From NCBI RefSeq assembly GCF_000092065.1, contig NC_009359.1, positions 744,001 to 808,000 of the forward strand: DNA of 64,000 bases, read 5' to 3'. The stretch's first letter is position 1; each line of letters starts with the position of its first letter. The notes beneath the pieces were generated by a model. The model searched no databases, was not told where the DNA came from, and worked only from the letters and a program-made list of their open reading frames with translations. Position numbers and translations under genes: made by a program. The stretch comes from Ostreococcus lucimarinus CCE9901. Lineage: Eukaryota; Chlorophyta; Mamiellophyceae; Mamiellales; Bathycoccaceae. Shown piece by piece: positions 38,585 to 49,717 of this stretch.

Positions 38585-39373
38585 ATGGCGTCGCCGCCCG
38601 GAGGGCTATCGGGCGTCCGCGCGACGCTCGAGCGCGCGCGCGCGATGCTCCACGACGCCGTGCGTCGCGCGCGCGCGGGGAAACGCGACGCGACGGCGGT
38701 CGAGGCGGCGACGGCGAACGAGGCGCGACGACGCGACGCGGACGCGCGCGCGACGACGACGACGGGACGACGCGCGGACGGCTCGCCGTCACCGCCGAAG
38801 ACACCGACGGAATCGACGGAGAAGCGCGCGAAGAGGTCGTCGCCGACGTCGTCGCCCGAGGAGGCGCGCGAAGAGGCGGCGGCGGGACGCGCGAAGCGGA
38901 CGAAGCGGCCGCCGCCCGAACGCGGTGGAGCCGTGCGCGCACCGCTCGAACGCGACGAACCCGCGCGTGGTGTGTATTTCAACTCTTCGTCGTTTACGAT
39001 GATGTCTGCGACGCCAGAGGTGGATTCAGACGACGATGGAGCTCGACGGGAAATCGACGAGAGCGCGCGGTTGATTCACGAATTTACAGACCTCGCCGAG
39101 GAGGAGCTCCAATACATGGTCAAGTGGAATTCCATCGCGCTGAGGTTTCGGTGCTTGGGACGTCACGAAAGCCCGGCGCTGTGTGAGGCATTCGCTAGAA
39201 CGCACTGGCGCTCGCTGCGTGAGAAGGATTTCTTCTCGTATTATCTCAGAACCGTTCTGGCGATGTACGAATTCGGCGCAATCGACCGCGCGGGCGTCGT
39301 GCACGCCCTCAGGGTGGCCGCACATGTCACCGGACAAAAGCGCGTGGGTTGGAGGAGACATTCGATTCATTAG
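38585..39373 (+). CDS. VEFS-box protein, Su(z)12/VRN2/EMF2-like Polycomb subunit
   Basis: 262 residues from ATG 38585; a GTG lies in frame upstream. The C-terminal half (about 128-245) matches the VEFS box of PRC2 Su(z)12 proteins. It has VYFNSSSFTMMSATPEVDSD (family F-Y-H-S then D-S-D/E), DDDGARREIDESARLIHEF, the E-x3-M-x2-WN block EELQYMVKWNSIALRF, CEAFARTHWRSL and LAMYEFGAIDRAGVVHALRV. The N-terminal half is disordered and basic, with no C2H2 zinc finger, which Su(z)12 proteins normally have before the VEFS box. The VEFS box activates the E(z) methyltransferase. The 188-bp gap upstream shows no exon that would supply the finger. Confidence 0.78.
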   Translation: MASPPGGLSGVRATLERARAMLHDAVRRARAGKRDATAVEAATANEARRRDADARATTTTGRRADGSPSPPKTPTESTEKRAKRSSPTSSPEEAREEAAAGRAKRTKRPPPERGGAVRAPLERDEPARGVYFNSSSFTMMSATPEVDSDDDGARREIDESARLIHEFTDLAEEELQYMVKWNSIALRFRCLGRHESPALCEAFARTHWRSLREKDFFSYYLRTVLAMYEFGAIDRAGVVHALRVAAHVTGQKRVGWRRHSIH

Positions 39374-39418
39374 TCCTAGATTTGTTGTCGCTCACTAAAT
39401 TTGCTCGCGAAATGCTCG

Positions 39419-42400
39419 CTAAATTTCATCGGCGTTTCGACTGATGACTCTTCGCAGAGACGACTCACGCATCATCCTCATGAGGGAGTAGTACATCTTC
39501 ATTTCATCCCGTCGTCTTCCGGGATAATCTAACGACCGAATTAAACGCAAACCTCGACAGACGTTGATCAGCTCATCAGTGTTGGCGATTTCGTTCACGA
39601 AGACGTCGGAGAGTTTGAAATTGTACATCGTGCGAACAAAAAAGCCGACGGTGACGAAAACAAAGCCGTACAGCGCGCGAAGACTGTAGCTCGATAAGCC
39701 CAAGCTCGACACTAAACCGACGAGGTATCGATCGCTTATGGTGGCGTATAAAACCCCGTAATCTGAAGGCGGTAGCGTCGAGTCAATTCCACAGAAATCC
39801 GGCGCAGCGGTTGGGAAAGAGGGCGACGTCGGAGTCACTTCCCACAAATTCGCCGTCGGCGTCGATCCTAGCGTCATGTTTAAGCCGATGTACGCCGACG
39901 TGTTGAAATCCAAGATCTCGACCATGGTCTCAGGTGTGAGATGAAAGCCGCGCGGTATCACGTTTGCGAACTGGATACTCCCTTGACCGTTGGTGATGAC
40001 GCCGGCGAGCGCGGCGCAATGCGCGTTGGTGAGCGTCGCCACCAAGTCTTGCGAAACCGTCTTCGCCTTCAGCGGGCCGAGTCTAGTGAACTCCGTCGTG
40101 ATAGTCATCTTGGCCGTGCACGTGGATGCTGCTGCTGCTGTGTTGAGCGACTGTGCGAGAGCTAGTTTCGAACTTTGCGGCAAAATCCAAGCGCTTTGAG
40201 AATACTTTGGAAACCGCACGCAGTCGGAGTCAATGCTGCGAAAGGAAAGACCTCTGAGAAGTTCTGACTTCATTGCCTCTTGCGAGATCGAAGACATCCC
40301 GTAACCGGTCGCGAACCCAGAGTATATCCTGTGACGCTCCGTCTTTTCATCCGCGTAGAAGTCTAATTGCACCTGCATCGTCGCAGCTTCTATTCTGTTG
40401 CTCGTCAACGCCGGATTGAATGTGCTAAAGATGAAAATCGGCCCGGTGAGCAACAGCATGATGATGGCGATGATGCCGCCGCCGAGTAGAATCTTAAGGG
40501 GCCAAGGCACAGGTTTTGCTCCGCTGTAATACTGGCGTCTGTTCCGTCTCCACGAGATGAGCATGTCCGTTTTGTGCAACAGGTAGTAAAGCGTCTCGTA
40601 CCGGAACCACATGACGTAATCTATGCTCGTGTCGCACACGACCCAGTCCAAAAGAGTTCGTATTTCGAACAAGAATGGCAACGTGTTGATGAGGTTGTAC
40701 ACGAATCGTCCTACAGGGGTATTCCCGAAACGCATGAGGACGATTTTGAACTGATACCCCTCCCTAAAACCTTCTCGAAGTTGCAACGCGCTGACGATGA
40801 ATTGGAAGAGCATCAAAACCGTAAACGCCTTGAGATGCGAGTTATGTCGCGGAGACACGAATGAACGCGTGTCCAGTAACGGAAGGAAAATGAAAACCAG
40901 TGAGACGTATAGCACGACTTGTGCAAAGTGCAAGTAGAACTTCAACTTGATGTTCTGCGAAAGATACACCAAGCGCATCACAATTATCCACATCACAGAC
41001 GACACGATGGAAATCGTCAGTCCCGTTCCAAAGGACTCCGTCGAACTCAGCGCCGTGCCAGACTCGAAGACTAAGTTACGGTAACCCGTGACAAACCAAC
41101 AAGTAATGATTAATTGTAAGAAAATCTCCAAGGAGTAAAGGTCGACGCCCGGTTTGCCGACATTCCTTTTCGGCATTTTGGCGGAATTGCTAAGACAAAT
41201 CTGCGTCACCAATTCTCTGAAACGAGTTTGTGCAACGTGTATACCCCTAGTGAAGAGGCCGAACGTCCTCATATACGCCCTTCTCCGTTCACGTCGTCTC
41301 AAAGCACGAGTGCGTTCCTTACTAGTGCGTCCTTCTAGATGGTGCGTCTCGACTTGCCGTGTTTTTCCTGTCGCGACATCCTCAAGCGGCGGCGACGTCA
41401 ACGCCGCCAAGTCGATGTCGTCCTTGAATTCACCAGCATGGTACGTCTGATAATCTTCTCGAGGAGCTAGCGGGATGGCATCGCGCCTCGTGCATTGACC
41501 CAAACTATGCATGTGTGACATGTGTAAGACGAGCGTGACAATGAGAAATATGTCTGTCCAGACTTCATCGCGAACCAAATTTCGAGCGCGTGGGACGGTG
41601 AGAAGAGTCGCACTCAACGTGCTAAACTCACTGTCCGCGGCCGGGTCATACAACGTCATCGTCGGACAATACGGTTGCGCACTGATGTACCACTTGTTGC
41701 GGTTGTCAAACTTTGCGTTCGCATCAAGTTCCATGCAGAACGCCTTGCTTCGGAGCAAAATCCGTGCGTAAAAGCACGCGACGGAATACCAGAAGATGAA
41801 ACGCCACATCTCCGGCAGTGGCTGCGGATTCCACATCGCCGCGAACGCCAAAATGAAGATCACGAGACATGCACTCATCAAATCGACGTGATCGATGAAG
41901 TTACACACCAAAGCGATGTACAACAAGCGCTCGCTTTGAGAATAGATGATCTTTCCGAAGCCGGTAATGATATTCGCGCCGCCCCAGTCTCCTTTTCGAG
42001 TCCACTCGCTTTCGCCGCCTTTGTCGTTGGGCAACGGATATAGCGCGGGATCGAGCAAGTAAGCGGCAGAATTTCTCGCAGCGTGGACAACCTTGGCAAC
42101 GCCATTTATCAACTTGTCTTTGCCCGATAAAACCTCTTCACCTTCCTCGTCGTCTTGCGGCATTGGCATGGTGACGACGTCGGATGGCTCTGACGGAGGT
42201 CCGTAACCAATCGACCTTGAACACGATTGCACGGTGAAGGAGTAGCTCATACCCGGAGTTAGACCAGAGATCACATGTGATGACGGTGCCCGTGACTCTG
42301 CATCAACGTCCACTTTCACTGGGTTCACGTGATGTGGAAATATCGTTGTCCGCGGCGAACGCTCGCGCTTTATAGTGAATTGTTCGATGTCGTCAGTCGA

Positions 42401-45400
42401 GCCGCGCATCTTCCACTTCACCTCGACGGTGGTTGAGTTTTGTGCCCGCACAGTGACATGTTCAGGAACATATTTTTCCGCCGCCGTCTCTTCGTCGATT
42501 GTGTGCCTGAACTTTTGGAAATGAGTCCATTCAGACGCTTGCAAGGCGCTCGCTCGAACTTTGTCGGTGATCATTTTGTACTCTTCATCAATCTCCTGTT
42601 GAATCTTTGCTCGCCATCCAAGAATGTATTTGCGATACAAGATGGAACGGCGAGCACGCTTGTCCATTGCGTTTTTTTCTAATCGCAAGACTTCACGGAC
42701 GTATCGTTCGTTGGAGAAAAGTTGCGCTTGAACCGAGCAAAGAATGAATAGCGCGACGTCGACGCCTATGGAACCAGAGCTGTAACCCAACACAGACACA
42801 CAGTCTGCAGCGAGCATGGTAGCGTCACACGCCGAGCCGAGTTTACGGACACCGAACAAGGAGTTAATTGTTTCGCACATGCGCGTACCCACAACACATG
42901 ACCCAAGTCGCGCAGTGCGACCATTGAGAAGTATCGGCTTGATATAGGGGATCTGATACACAAGTTTCGCCGCGAGGACGGTGAAGACGTACACGGGCAA
43001 GAGACGGAACAACTCGCCATTCCACCATTTGTGGGCGCGACTCGGGAATATTCGAGTGTTTATTCGCAACTCATTGAAGCGCATCGAAAACAAAATCGTG
43101 ATTCCCGCATAGCACAGTGATATGAAATCACTATCGTGCTGCGCCACGGCAGCCGTCGTAGTGAGAATAACGATGACCAAAAGTAGATACTTGTAGAAGA
43201 ACTTCAAGAAGAATTGACCCATGATCTCTTCAATTCTCCGTCGCACAGTCGTTCGTCGCTCGTGAATCGCCATCGAAGCGATTTGGCTGAAAGTGTAGTG
43301 CTCTTGAATGACTTGCAATTCTTCCTTAATTGAAACTTGCCTCGATAGATTTCGATTCGTCCAATTGGCGCGCTTCATTTCTTCCCTTTGAAGGTCTGCG
43401 TCCACGCTCGGAACGTACTCTTGGAGTTGCACGTTTACCGCGTCCCATCGCTTTATTTTGTCATCGTAGGAAAGTTCTGATGTTTCATCGAGCTTGCGCC
43501 GTTCTGCGAGGCGAGTATTGACTTTGTTTGCGAGAGATGTAAACGCCTCTGACTGCACCCACTCGCTACCCATCTTTTGGCCTTTCGCTTTCACGTAGCC
43601 GCGCATCCATGCCGTGCGGACGTCGTCCCGAACCATGTTTTTGTGTCCTTTTCGCACGTAATGTCCCACGAGTAACATCACGAGGATGTCAGATATTATT
43701 TCGTACTCATGTACAAAAACTGGCCTCGAGTTGCAATCCAAATACGCTGACGGCGCAGGCGCTGCGGCAGCGGAGGACGGACAGTCCCAAATATCGAGCC
43801 AAAACCGTTTTTCAGGGCACGTCTCACAGTAATTTGTATTGAGCCAACTCGGCGGCAGGCGCAAGGCGGCCATGATGTGTATCGCCAAGATGGCGCCGAT
43901 GATGAGAAGTATTGCGTAACCTTGAGACTGAAATCTCACAACTCCTGCGCGATTGTTGAAGGCCAAAAAGTATCCAAGGATGATGATATATATAGAACTC
44001 GTCACATCTGATTTTAAGAAGGCATTGATCAGTAACACGGCCATCGCGAGCAGATACTTCAAGCTCGCGAGCTGCTCAATCGCGGAATCTAGTGTCTCGA
44101 AGGTATTCTTGACATCCCACTTCACGAATCGATAAACCATCCTTATGACGATTGGGCGCCATCCGTACAGTGCGATTTTACTTTTGCTATGCTTCAAACT
44201 CCCGGCATTCACCTGTTTGACGAGATTGGCGAATATATCTTCTTCTGCGCGAATCGGCGTCTGCTGCACCATGGGGGACATGCCTTCATCCGTCGTGACG
44301 ATTTTCTTCTTGCCCACTGGCGTTTCGATGTTTTTGTTTTTCATGCGCTCGGCGACGATGAGCAATTTCAACTTCTTTGCCACATCGCATCCCTGAACTT
44401 CACCGCGAAGCTTTGCCCAATAACTCGCTCGCGGAACTGCGGTCGCCGTCGTCGATTTTGCTTTCCGTTGCACCTTGACATTGTGTCGTCTCTGCAAGAA
44501 TCCGTGTAAAACGGCGAAAATGATCACCGCATAATGCGCTCCAAAAATGTACCAGTTTGTCGTAAAAGTCAAGCACGCTTGCGTCGGGAACTGGTTTGAT
44601 GATGACGCCGCAACACTAGCATCCTGACAAAATGTCTTGGTGGAATCGAGAACGTAAGGCCACGCACAACAACTCGTGGTGGTTTGCAAGTCATCGCCGA
44701 GACGTGGATCGTAAAGTGAAATCAAGCCAAGCCAACTCCCCCAATTTTCGTTTACTAACGTGTTCAGCGATCCCGATTGGAAGATCGTCAAGAGCGTGAG
44801 CTGTTTGAACACGATGGAAATCGTCGCCAGTAGAGCCAAATAAAATCCGTAGTCATTCACCTCAGTGTGAATTGATACTGGCGCGGCATGATGATAGTCT
44901 GATTCCCTCAGGTGACGCCTGAACCACCCAGACGATCCAGATGGACTGCGCCTTGTCTGAATCGGCGGCGGCGTTATGTCGGCGGCCGTGATAACATTGC
45001 TTCGTATCCGACGCATTCGGTTCAAGAATCGCCATGAATCCGTCAAAATTCTCATCGACGTTCCAATGACGCTAAAAGTTCCATACCGAAGCGGTACGGG
45101 AGCCTTGCCGCGGATTGTTGGCACAGCGAGTTCTATGCATGCAAACATTATAACCACGACGTAGAGCATACTCACGACTTCGACTCGAAACGCCACACAG
45201 ATTGTTGCCACGAGTAAAAGCAGCTCCATGGATACGCCGTGTAACGCGGATTCGAATTCATCACCTACCGAGTCTTTCACGTGCTTTAATACCGTAGCGG
45301 TAGCGTGATACAGAAAGATAGACGGACGCATGGTGTTGATGTCCTCGACCTTCGTCGACTCGGATTCCTTACTCATATCGAGACGACGAATCGGTGTTCC

Positions 45401-47121
45401 CTCAGGCAGCCCATCTTCGTACCAGTCACTGTCGTAATCTTCACTATCGCGCTGCAAACGCTCGTTAAGCCAGTAATACAACATCACGCACATGACCAGT
45501 GTAAGGTAACGCGGCCACATGTACTTCCAAGAAAGGAGCGCCGGCGTCTGCAGTAAACCAAAGTCGAGCGGGGTGAGCTGTCGACTCAAACTACTCGGCC
45601 ACGCGTCCATGAGACTACCGGCGACCTCTGGTATGTTATAGACGTACAAAAGCGAGATGTACACGTACTGAAATGCGATATAATACCAAAGCGTATTTCG
45701 CAAACGCACCAGCCACTTATCTTGGAACTTCTTGGCGTCAACATCGGCGCCTCTCGTACCACTGAGGTTTCTCGCTGACGCCAGCATTCGCAAAATGGTC
45801 ACCAAAACTGTGACTATGTCCACAACTTGAATCATACTCATGGGCAATCCTCCAACGGTTGCTAAACCAGTGAACGTGATTGCGGCGGCTAAGATTGGAG
45901 CGTAGAGCAAAGGTCGATACCCTCCCACGCGGACTCTGAATCCCATCAGCTCTTGAAACTTGAATGAACTATCTATATCGCCGTGTGACACAGCCAAGGC
46001 GAAGCATGCGTTGGCCAACAGAGCGAAAATGAACCCAACAGTTTGCGCCGGTTTCATGCAACAAAGCCGTCCATTCCTACCCAAGGTCCAAAAGCCAAAG
46101 ATGTTTGCGACTTTGGACGTTTCTAATTCCTGCGACGTCGCCCCGAGCGAAGTAAACACATACGACCCGAATATGATCAATCCCGTCAGGAATTGCATTT
46201 TACCCGTGGTTGAAATTGCGTGCTCAAGTCGCGTCAAACGTGACGTGCGTGGATCACCGCGCCCGCCGACGAAACGCGTGTGCACCGCGACGAAGAGGAG
46301 AAACTGCAACACTCCGTTTGCCGAGTATCCCACGACGCCGCAACAAATGAAACCGAGCAGACGCCACCATTTCTGTATCGTATTCCGCAAATCTTCCTCT
46401 GTCAGCCCGACGACGAACATCAAACCTCGTCGCAAGTACTTCGCAATCGCTGTGGTTCTTCTCGACCCGCCAGCCTCCAAATGAGCCAACTCTCGTCTCA
46501 ATTCGCCTCGCGCCCACAGCGACGTCAAAGCCACGAACGCATCCGGAATGAGCGAACGCGTGCCGACCGTCGCTTCATCGAACTTTTGCAACCCGAACAC
46601 TTCCAGCCATTTCGTTGGGACTCGTTCCGCCCCGATCGCGGCGTACGACGTTTGAAAAACGACCTGCACGAACAAAAATCCTCCGGCGACGAACGTCGTA
46701 AACGTCACCGCCTTTGTCGACCGTAACACCGCCCTCGCCACCGGTCGCGTCGACGCGCACAGCGCGAGGTAACACATAATGTAACAACACGACACCTACA
46801 TCGCGGCATCGCCATTCATCAGTCTTTCACTCTTCGCTCGCGAATTGTTCGCGTTCGCGTTCGCGTTCGCGTTCGCGTTCGCGTTCGCGTTCGCGTTCAT
46901 ACCAAATCACACCGCGCCGTCGACGCCGCGATCAGCGCCGCGCCGTGCACCGCCCTCGACATCGCCATCAGCGCGTCCGCGTCGGACAGCGACACCGATG
47001 CGTCGTCATCGGCTCCATCGTCGTCGGCTCCATCGTCGAAACTCAAACTTTTATTCGTCGTCGTCGCTCGATCCGCGCGCGACGACGACGCGCGCATCGA
47101 CGACGCGACGCGCGCCAACAT
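39419..47121 (-). CDS. PIEZO: PIEZO mechanosensitive cation channel with an inserted fibronectin type III domain
   Basis: Exons 47121-46903 and 46795-39419 give 2531 residues. The large frame begins in frame with GTG after a TAG acceptor. A 107-nt intron (GTATG donor, CTGAT 23 nt before the acceptor, hexamer repeat inside) joins it in phase to MLARVASSMRASSSRADR and a first hydrophobic helix. Dozens of membrane helices fill residues about 60-1480 and 1700-2440. The C-terminal pore module has the family block PFLFEIRTLLDWVVCDT (about 2108), the outer helix IIAIIMLLLTGPIFIFSTFN, a cap domain, and an inner helix LYGFVFVTVGFFVRTMYNF. A beam-like basic helix (about 1440-1500) is followed by an FN3 domain (about 1514-1615). 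The channel probably carries calcium or cations on membrane stretch. Alternative start: ATG 46777. Confidence 0.93.
46847..46894. repeat. (GTTCGC)8 hexanucleotide repeat in the PIEZO intron
   Basis: Eight perfect copies of GTTCGC on the plus strand. They lie inside the inferred intron 46796-46902 between donor and branch motif. Confidence 0.93.
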
Positions 47122-47274
47122 GGTACTTTCGCGCTCGCCCCGCGCGCCGCGCTCGCGCGCGCGCGTGTGCGGCGCTTTCGAAAGATGACGAGTTAGTTGG
47201 TTGGGTGAAAAAGGAATTTCAAACTCTGGAGCGACAAAACGCGAATACAGTTACAACAACAAAGATGATAAATA

Positions 47275-48444
47275 TTAGCGACTGGACGACGCGCGCGCGG
47301 CGGCGAGCGCGGAGGTGAACCATGAATGGGTGTCGATGCGCACGATGCCGGCGTCGGCGACGTTGGAGGCGTCGAGGGTGACGAAACTGCCCTCGGCGGC
47401 GGCGGCGACTTTGCGAGCGACTTCGTCGGCGGAACCGTGGACGAGACGCGCGCGAGCGGTCGGTGGCGCTGATTTTACGCCCTCGACGCCGTCAGCGGAG
47501 GGAAGTTGGACGATATCGTCGACGATCGCGTCGCGGTAGACGCCGATGACGTGTGGTTGGGGAGAGAAGCCGCTCGGAAAGGAGGCGTCGATGCCTCCGC
47601 CTCGAGAATTGACGTGCGCGATGTGCACGCGCTCGGCGAATTTGACAGACACGTCGCCGCCGCCTGAATCGATACCGATCATTTCTTCACCCGCACCCTC
47701 TAAACTTCCGATGGAAACGGCGCCACCACTCGTGCGCACGAGACCGAATTCACCCACGCGTAGACTCTTCGCCGTCGCGTCGCCGCCGCCGGTGTTGACG
47801 TTCACTTTATCCCCAAAAACCGCCTCAGCGTGAAACTTCCCTTCTGGTTCGGTGTCTACGTACACCACCGACCCAACAAACTTACCGCGCATCGTCACGT
47901 CCCCCCCCGCGGTGCGCACTCTGGAATCCGCGCTCACCGATCCTCGCGCGCGCACCGCGCCTCCGCTCGTATCCAGGTCCATCGTCGACCCTTTGATCGT
48001 CCCCAATTCCACGTCCCCGCCGTTCGTGCGCACTTTCACCCCCGCCTCGACGACCGATTCCACCGAAATCGTCGAATTCTCCCCCCTCAACCGCGCGTCG
48101 ACGCCGCAAAATCTCGGCGGTATCCTCGCCCGCACCGCCGCGCGCGTCCCGTCCCTCGCCCCCGTCCTCGCGTCCCGCACCAGCACCACCTCCCCTCGCC
48201 CGCCGTCGCCTCGCGCGCGCGTGATCTCGAACTCGGCGTCGTGCGCGTCGTCCGCGATCTCGATCTCGATGCGCTCCGTCGCCGACGCGTGCGGCGCGAC
48301 GACGACGTCCACGCGCGCGCGTTCGCTGTCGAACGCCACCGTCGCGCCCGGCGCGACGCCGTCGAACGTCGTCGTCGCGTGCGTCGCCGCGCGCGCGAAC
48401 GGCGCCGACCGCAGCGTCGCGCGCGCGCGCGCGAGTCGACGCAT
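47275..48444 (-). CDS. FAM185A-like protein with DUF4097 adhesin-type beta-helix
   Basis: 389 residues. The N-terminus (MRRLARARATLRSAPFARAA) is Arg/Ala-rich without acids and looks like a mitochondrial or plastid presequence. The body is a series of short glycine-turn repeats typical of DUF4097/adhesin beta-helices: VRTNGGDVELGTI, LDTSGGAVRARGSV, VRTAGGDVTMRGKF, VNTGGGDATAKSL, VRTSGGAVSIGSL and IDSGGGDVSVKF. I associate this arrangement with animal FAM185A, whose molecular role is not established. Helical C-terminal segment DEVARKVAAAAEG. It is divergent from the TMEM120 gene with 86 bp between start codons. Confidence 0.8.
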   Translation of the reverse strand: MRRLARARATLRSAPFARAATHATTTFDGVAPGATVAFDSERARVDVVVAPHASATERIEIEIADDAHDAEFEITRARGDGGRGEVVLVRDARTGARDGTRAAVRARIPPRFCGVDARLRGENSTISVESVVEAGVKVRTNGGDVELGTIKGSTMDLDTSGGAVRARGSVSADSRVRTAGGDVTMRGKFVGSVVYVDTEPEGKFHAEAVFGDKVNVNTGGGDATAKSLRVGEFGLVRTSGGAVSIGSLEGAGEEMIGIDSGGGDVSVKFAERVHIAHVNSRGGGIDASFPSGFSPQPHVIGVYRDAIVDDIVQLPSADGVEGVKSAPPTARARLVHGSADEVARKVAAAAEGSFVTLDASNVADAGIVRIDTHSWFTSALAAARASSSR

Positions 48445-48530
48445 CGCGCGCGACGTCGCGCGCGCGGAGTGGCGACGCGCGACAGAGGGCGACGCGCGCG
48501 AAACGAATTCGCGACGCGTTCGATCGCGCG

Positions 48531-49652
48531 ATGGACGCGAACGCGAACGCGACGCGCGAGAGGGACGCGCCGGACGCCGTCGCGGACGCGGCGTGCGACG
48601 TCGAGCGACGCGCGCACGTGATCAGTGGACGCGTGGCGCAGTTGGATTCAAACATGAAGTCGCTGAAACTTGAACTCTCGGCGCTGAACGATGCGCTGAT
48701 GGACATGGAGGGGAAAGCGAAGGAGGGGGACGGGGCGTACGATACGATGGAGACGCGCGCGGCGCTGTACGGCGCGAGACGGGTGATACAAGGCGCGGGA
48801 CCGGGTGGAGACTTGTACGGGTACATGAAGCCGAAGACGACGCACTCGCGGTTTCTGCGACTGTTCGTCGGGGGAGCGGTGGAGATCAATTCCGTGAGAC
48901 AAGAGGCGAGATTGCGGTTGAAGGAGGAGTATTATCACTTTCGCGATCAAAATACGGTGGTTTACGTGTTGGCGCCGTTGGCGTTGTTGCTCGGATACAG
49001 CGAACGCGTGCACCCGAAGGCGCTGGACGCGACGCAGATTGGATACTTGAGGGCGTTTTATCCGATCGCACTGCAGCTGTATTGGGTGTGGCTTTTGTAC
49101 TTTTACACCGCACTCGCGCTGCGGGAGAACATTTTGCGCGTGAACGGGTCGACGATTCGTCCGTGGTGGATTAAGCACCACTACTATTCGGCGGCGATGG
49201 CGCTGTGCGTGTTGACGATGGATTTAGATTCGCCCGCGTGCGAGGCGTTCACTTTGAGATTCTTACTCTTCACCACGCTTCAGGGAGTGGTGATGTTAGT
49301 CCAAAATAGATACCAGCGTTTCCGCTTGTACACGCGCGTGGCGATGGGGAAAGCGTCGCCCATGGACGTGGCGTCGATTGAACTCTCGGGCGGACAGCTC
49401 AAGCTTTTGTACCCACTCCTGTTCGGTTTGCAGGCGATGCAACTGTACGTCGGCGCGAGCGTGCTGTTCGTGGTCATGACGACGTATCGCATAGAAAGCC
49501 ACATCATGCGAGAGTGGCAAGCGTCCGTGGCGGGCGTCTTATTCGTTCTCATGGCGGTTGGCAACTTCACCGCCACGCTCAACACGCTGCGATCCAAGCG
49601 CTCATTCGCGCACAAGAAGCGGACTCGCAGCCAAAGTTTTCATCAGGATTAA
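48531..49652 (+). CDS. TMEM120: TMEM120/TACAN (TMPIT-like) membrane protein
   Basis: 373 residues with the layout of the family. An N-terminal coiled coil (about 20-70) is followed by a loop and six transmembrane helices (about 140-345). The signature NGSTIRPWWIKHHYYS (about 205-220) matches NGSRI-x-WW-x2-HHY of TMEM120. LQGVVMLVQNRYQRFRLYTR matches the FQ-x-Q-Y-x2-G-LYRLRALG region, and REWQASVAGVLFVLMAVGNF matches REWQ near the end. TMEM120A was reported as a mechanically gated channel (TACAN). Later structural work pointed to a coenzyme A-binding, ELOVL-like fold, so the function is debated. No targeting peptide is evident; the nuclear envelope/ER or plasma membrane is likely. Confidence 0.9.
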   Translation: MDANANATRERDAPDAVADAACDVERRAHVISGRVAQLDSNMKSLKLELSALNDALMDMEGKAKEGDGAYDTMETRAALYGARRVIQGAGPGGDLYGYMKPKTTHSRFLRLFVGGAVEINSVRQEARLRLKEEYYHFRDQNTVVYVLAPLALLLGYSERVHPKALDATQIGYLRAFYPIALQLYWVWLLYFYTALALRENILRVNGSTIRPWWIKHHYYSAAMALCVLTMDLDSPACEAFTLRFLLFTTLQGVVMLVQNRYQRFRLYTRVAMGKASPMDVASIELSGGQLKLLYPLLFGLQAMQLYVGASVLFVVMTTYRIESHIMREWQASVAGVLFVLMAVGNFTATLNTLRSKRSFAHKKRTRSQSFHQD

Positions 49653-49717
49653 AACAACTTTAGCGCACTGTCAGTTTATTCACTGCACTACTACCATTAT
49701 AATTACTCCTTACATAA

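Noticed and set aside
37284-38942. 552-residue minus-strand open frame opposite the GATA-type and VEFS genes
   Set aside because: Arg/Ser/Pro-rich low complexity, and it runs through the 94-bp array. The opposite strand shows clear zinc finger and VEFS motifs.
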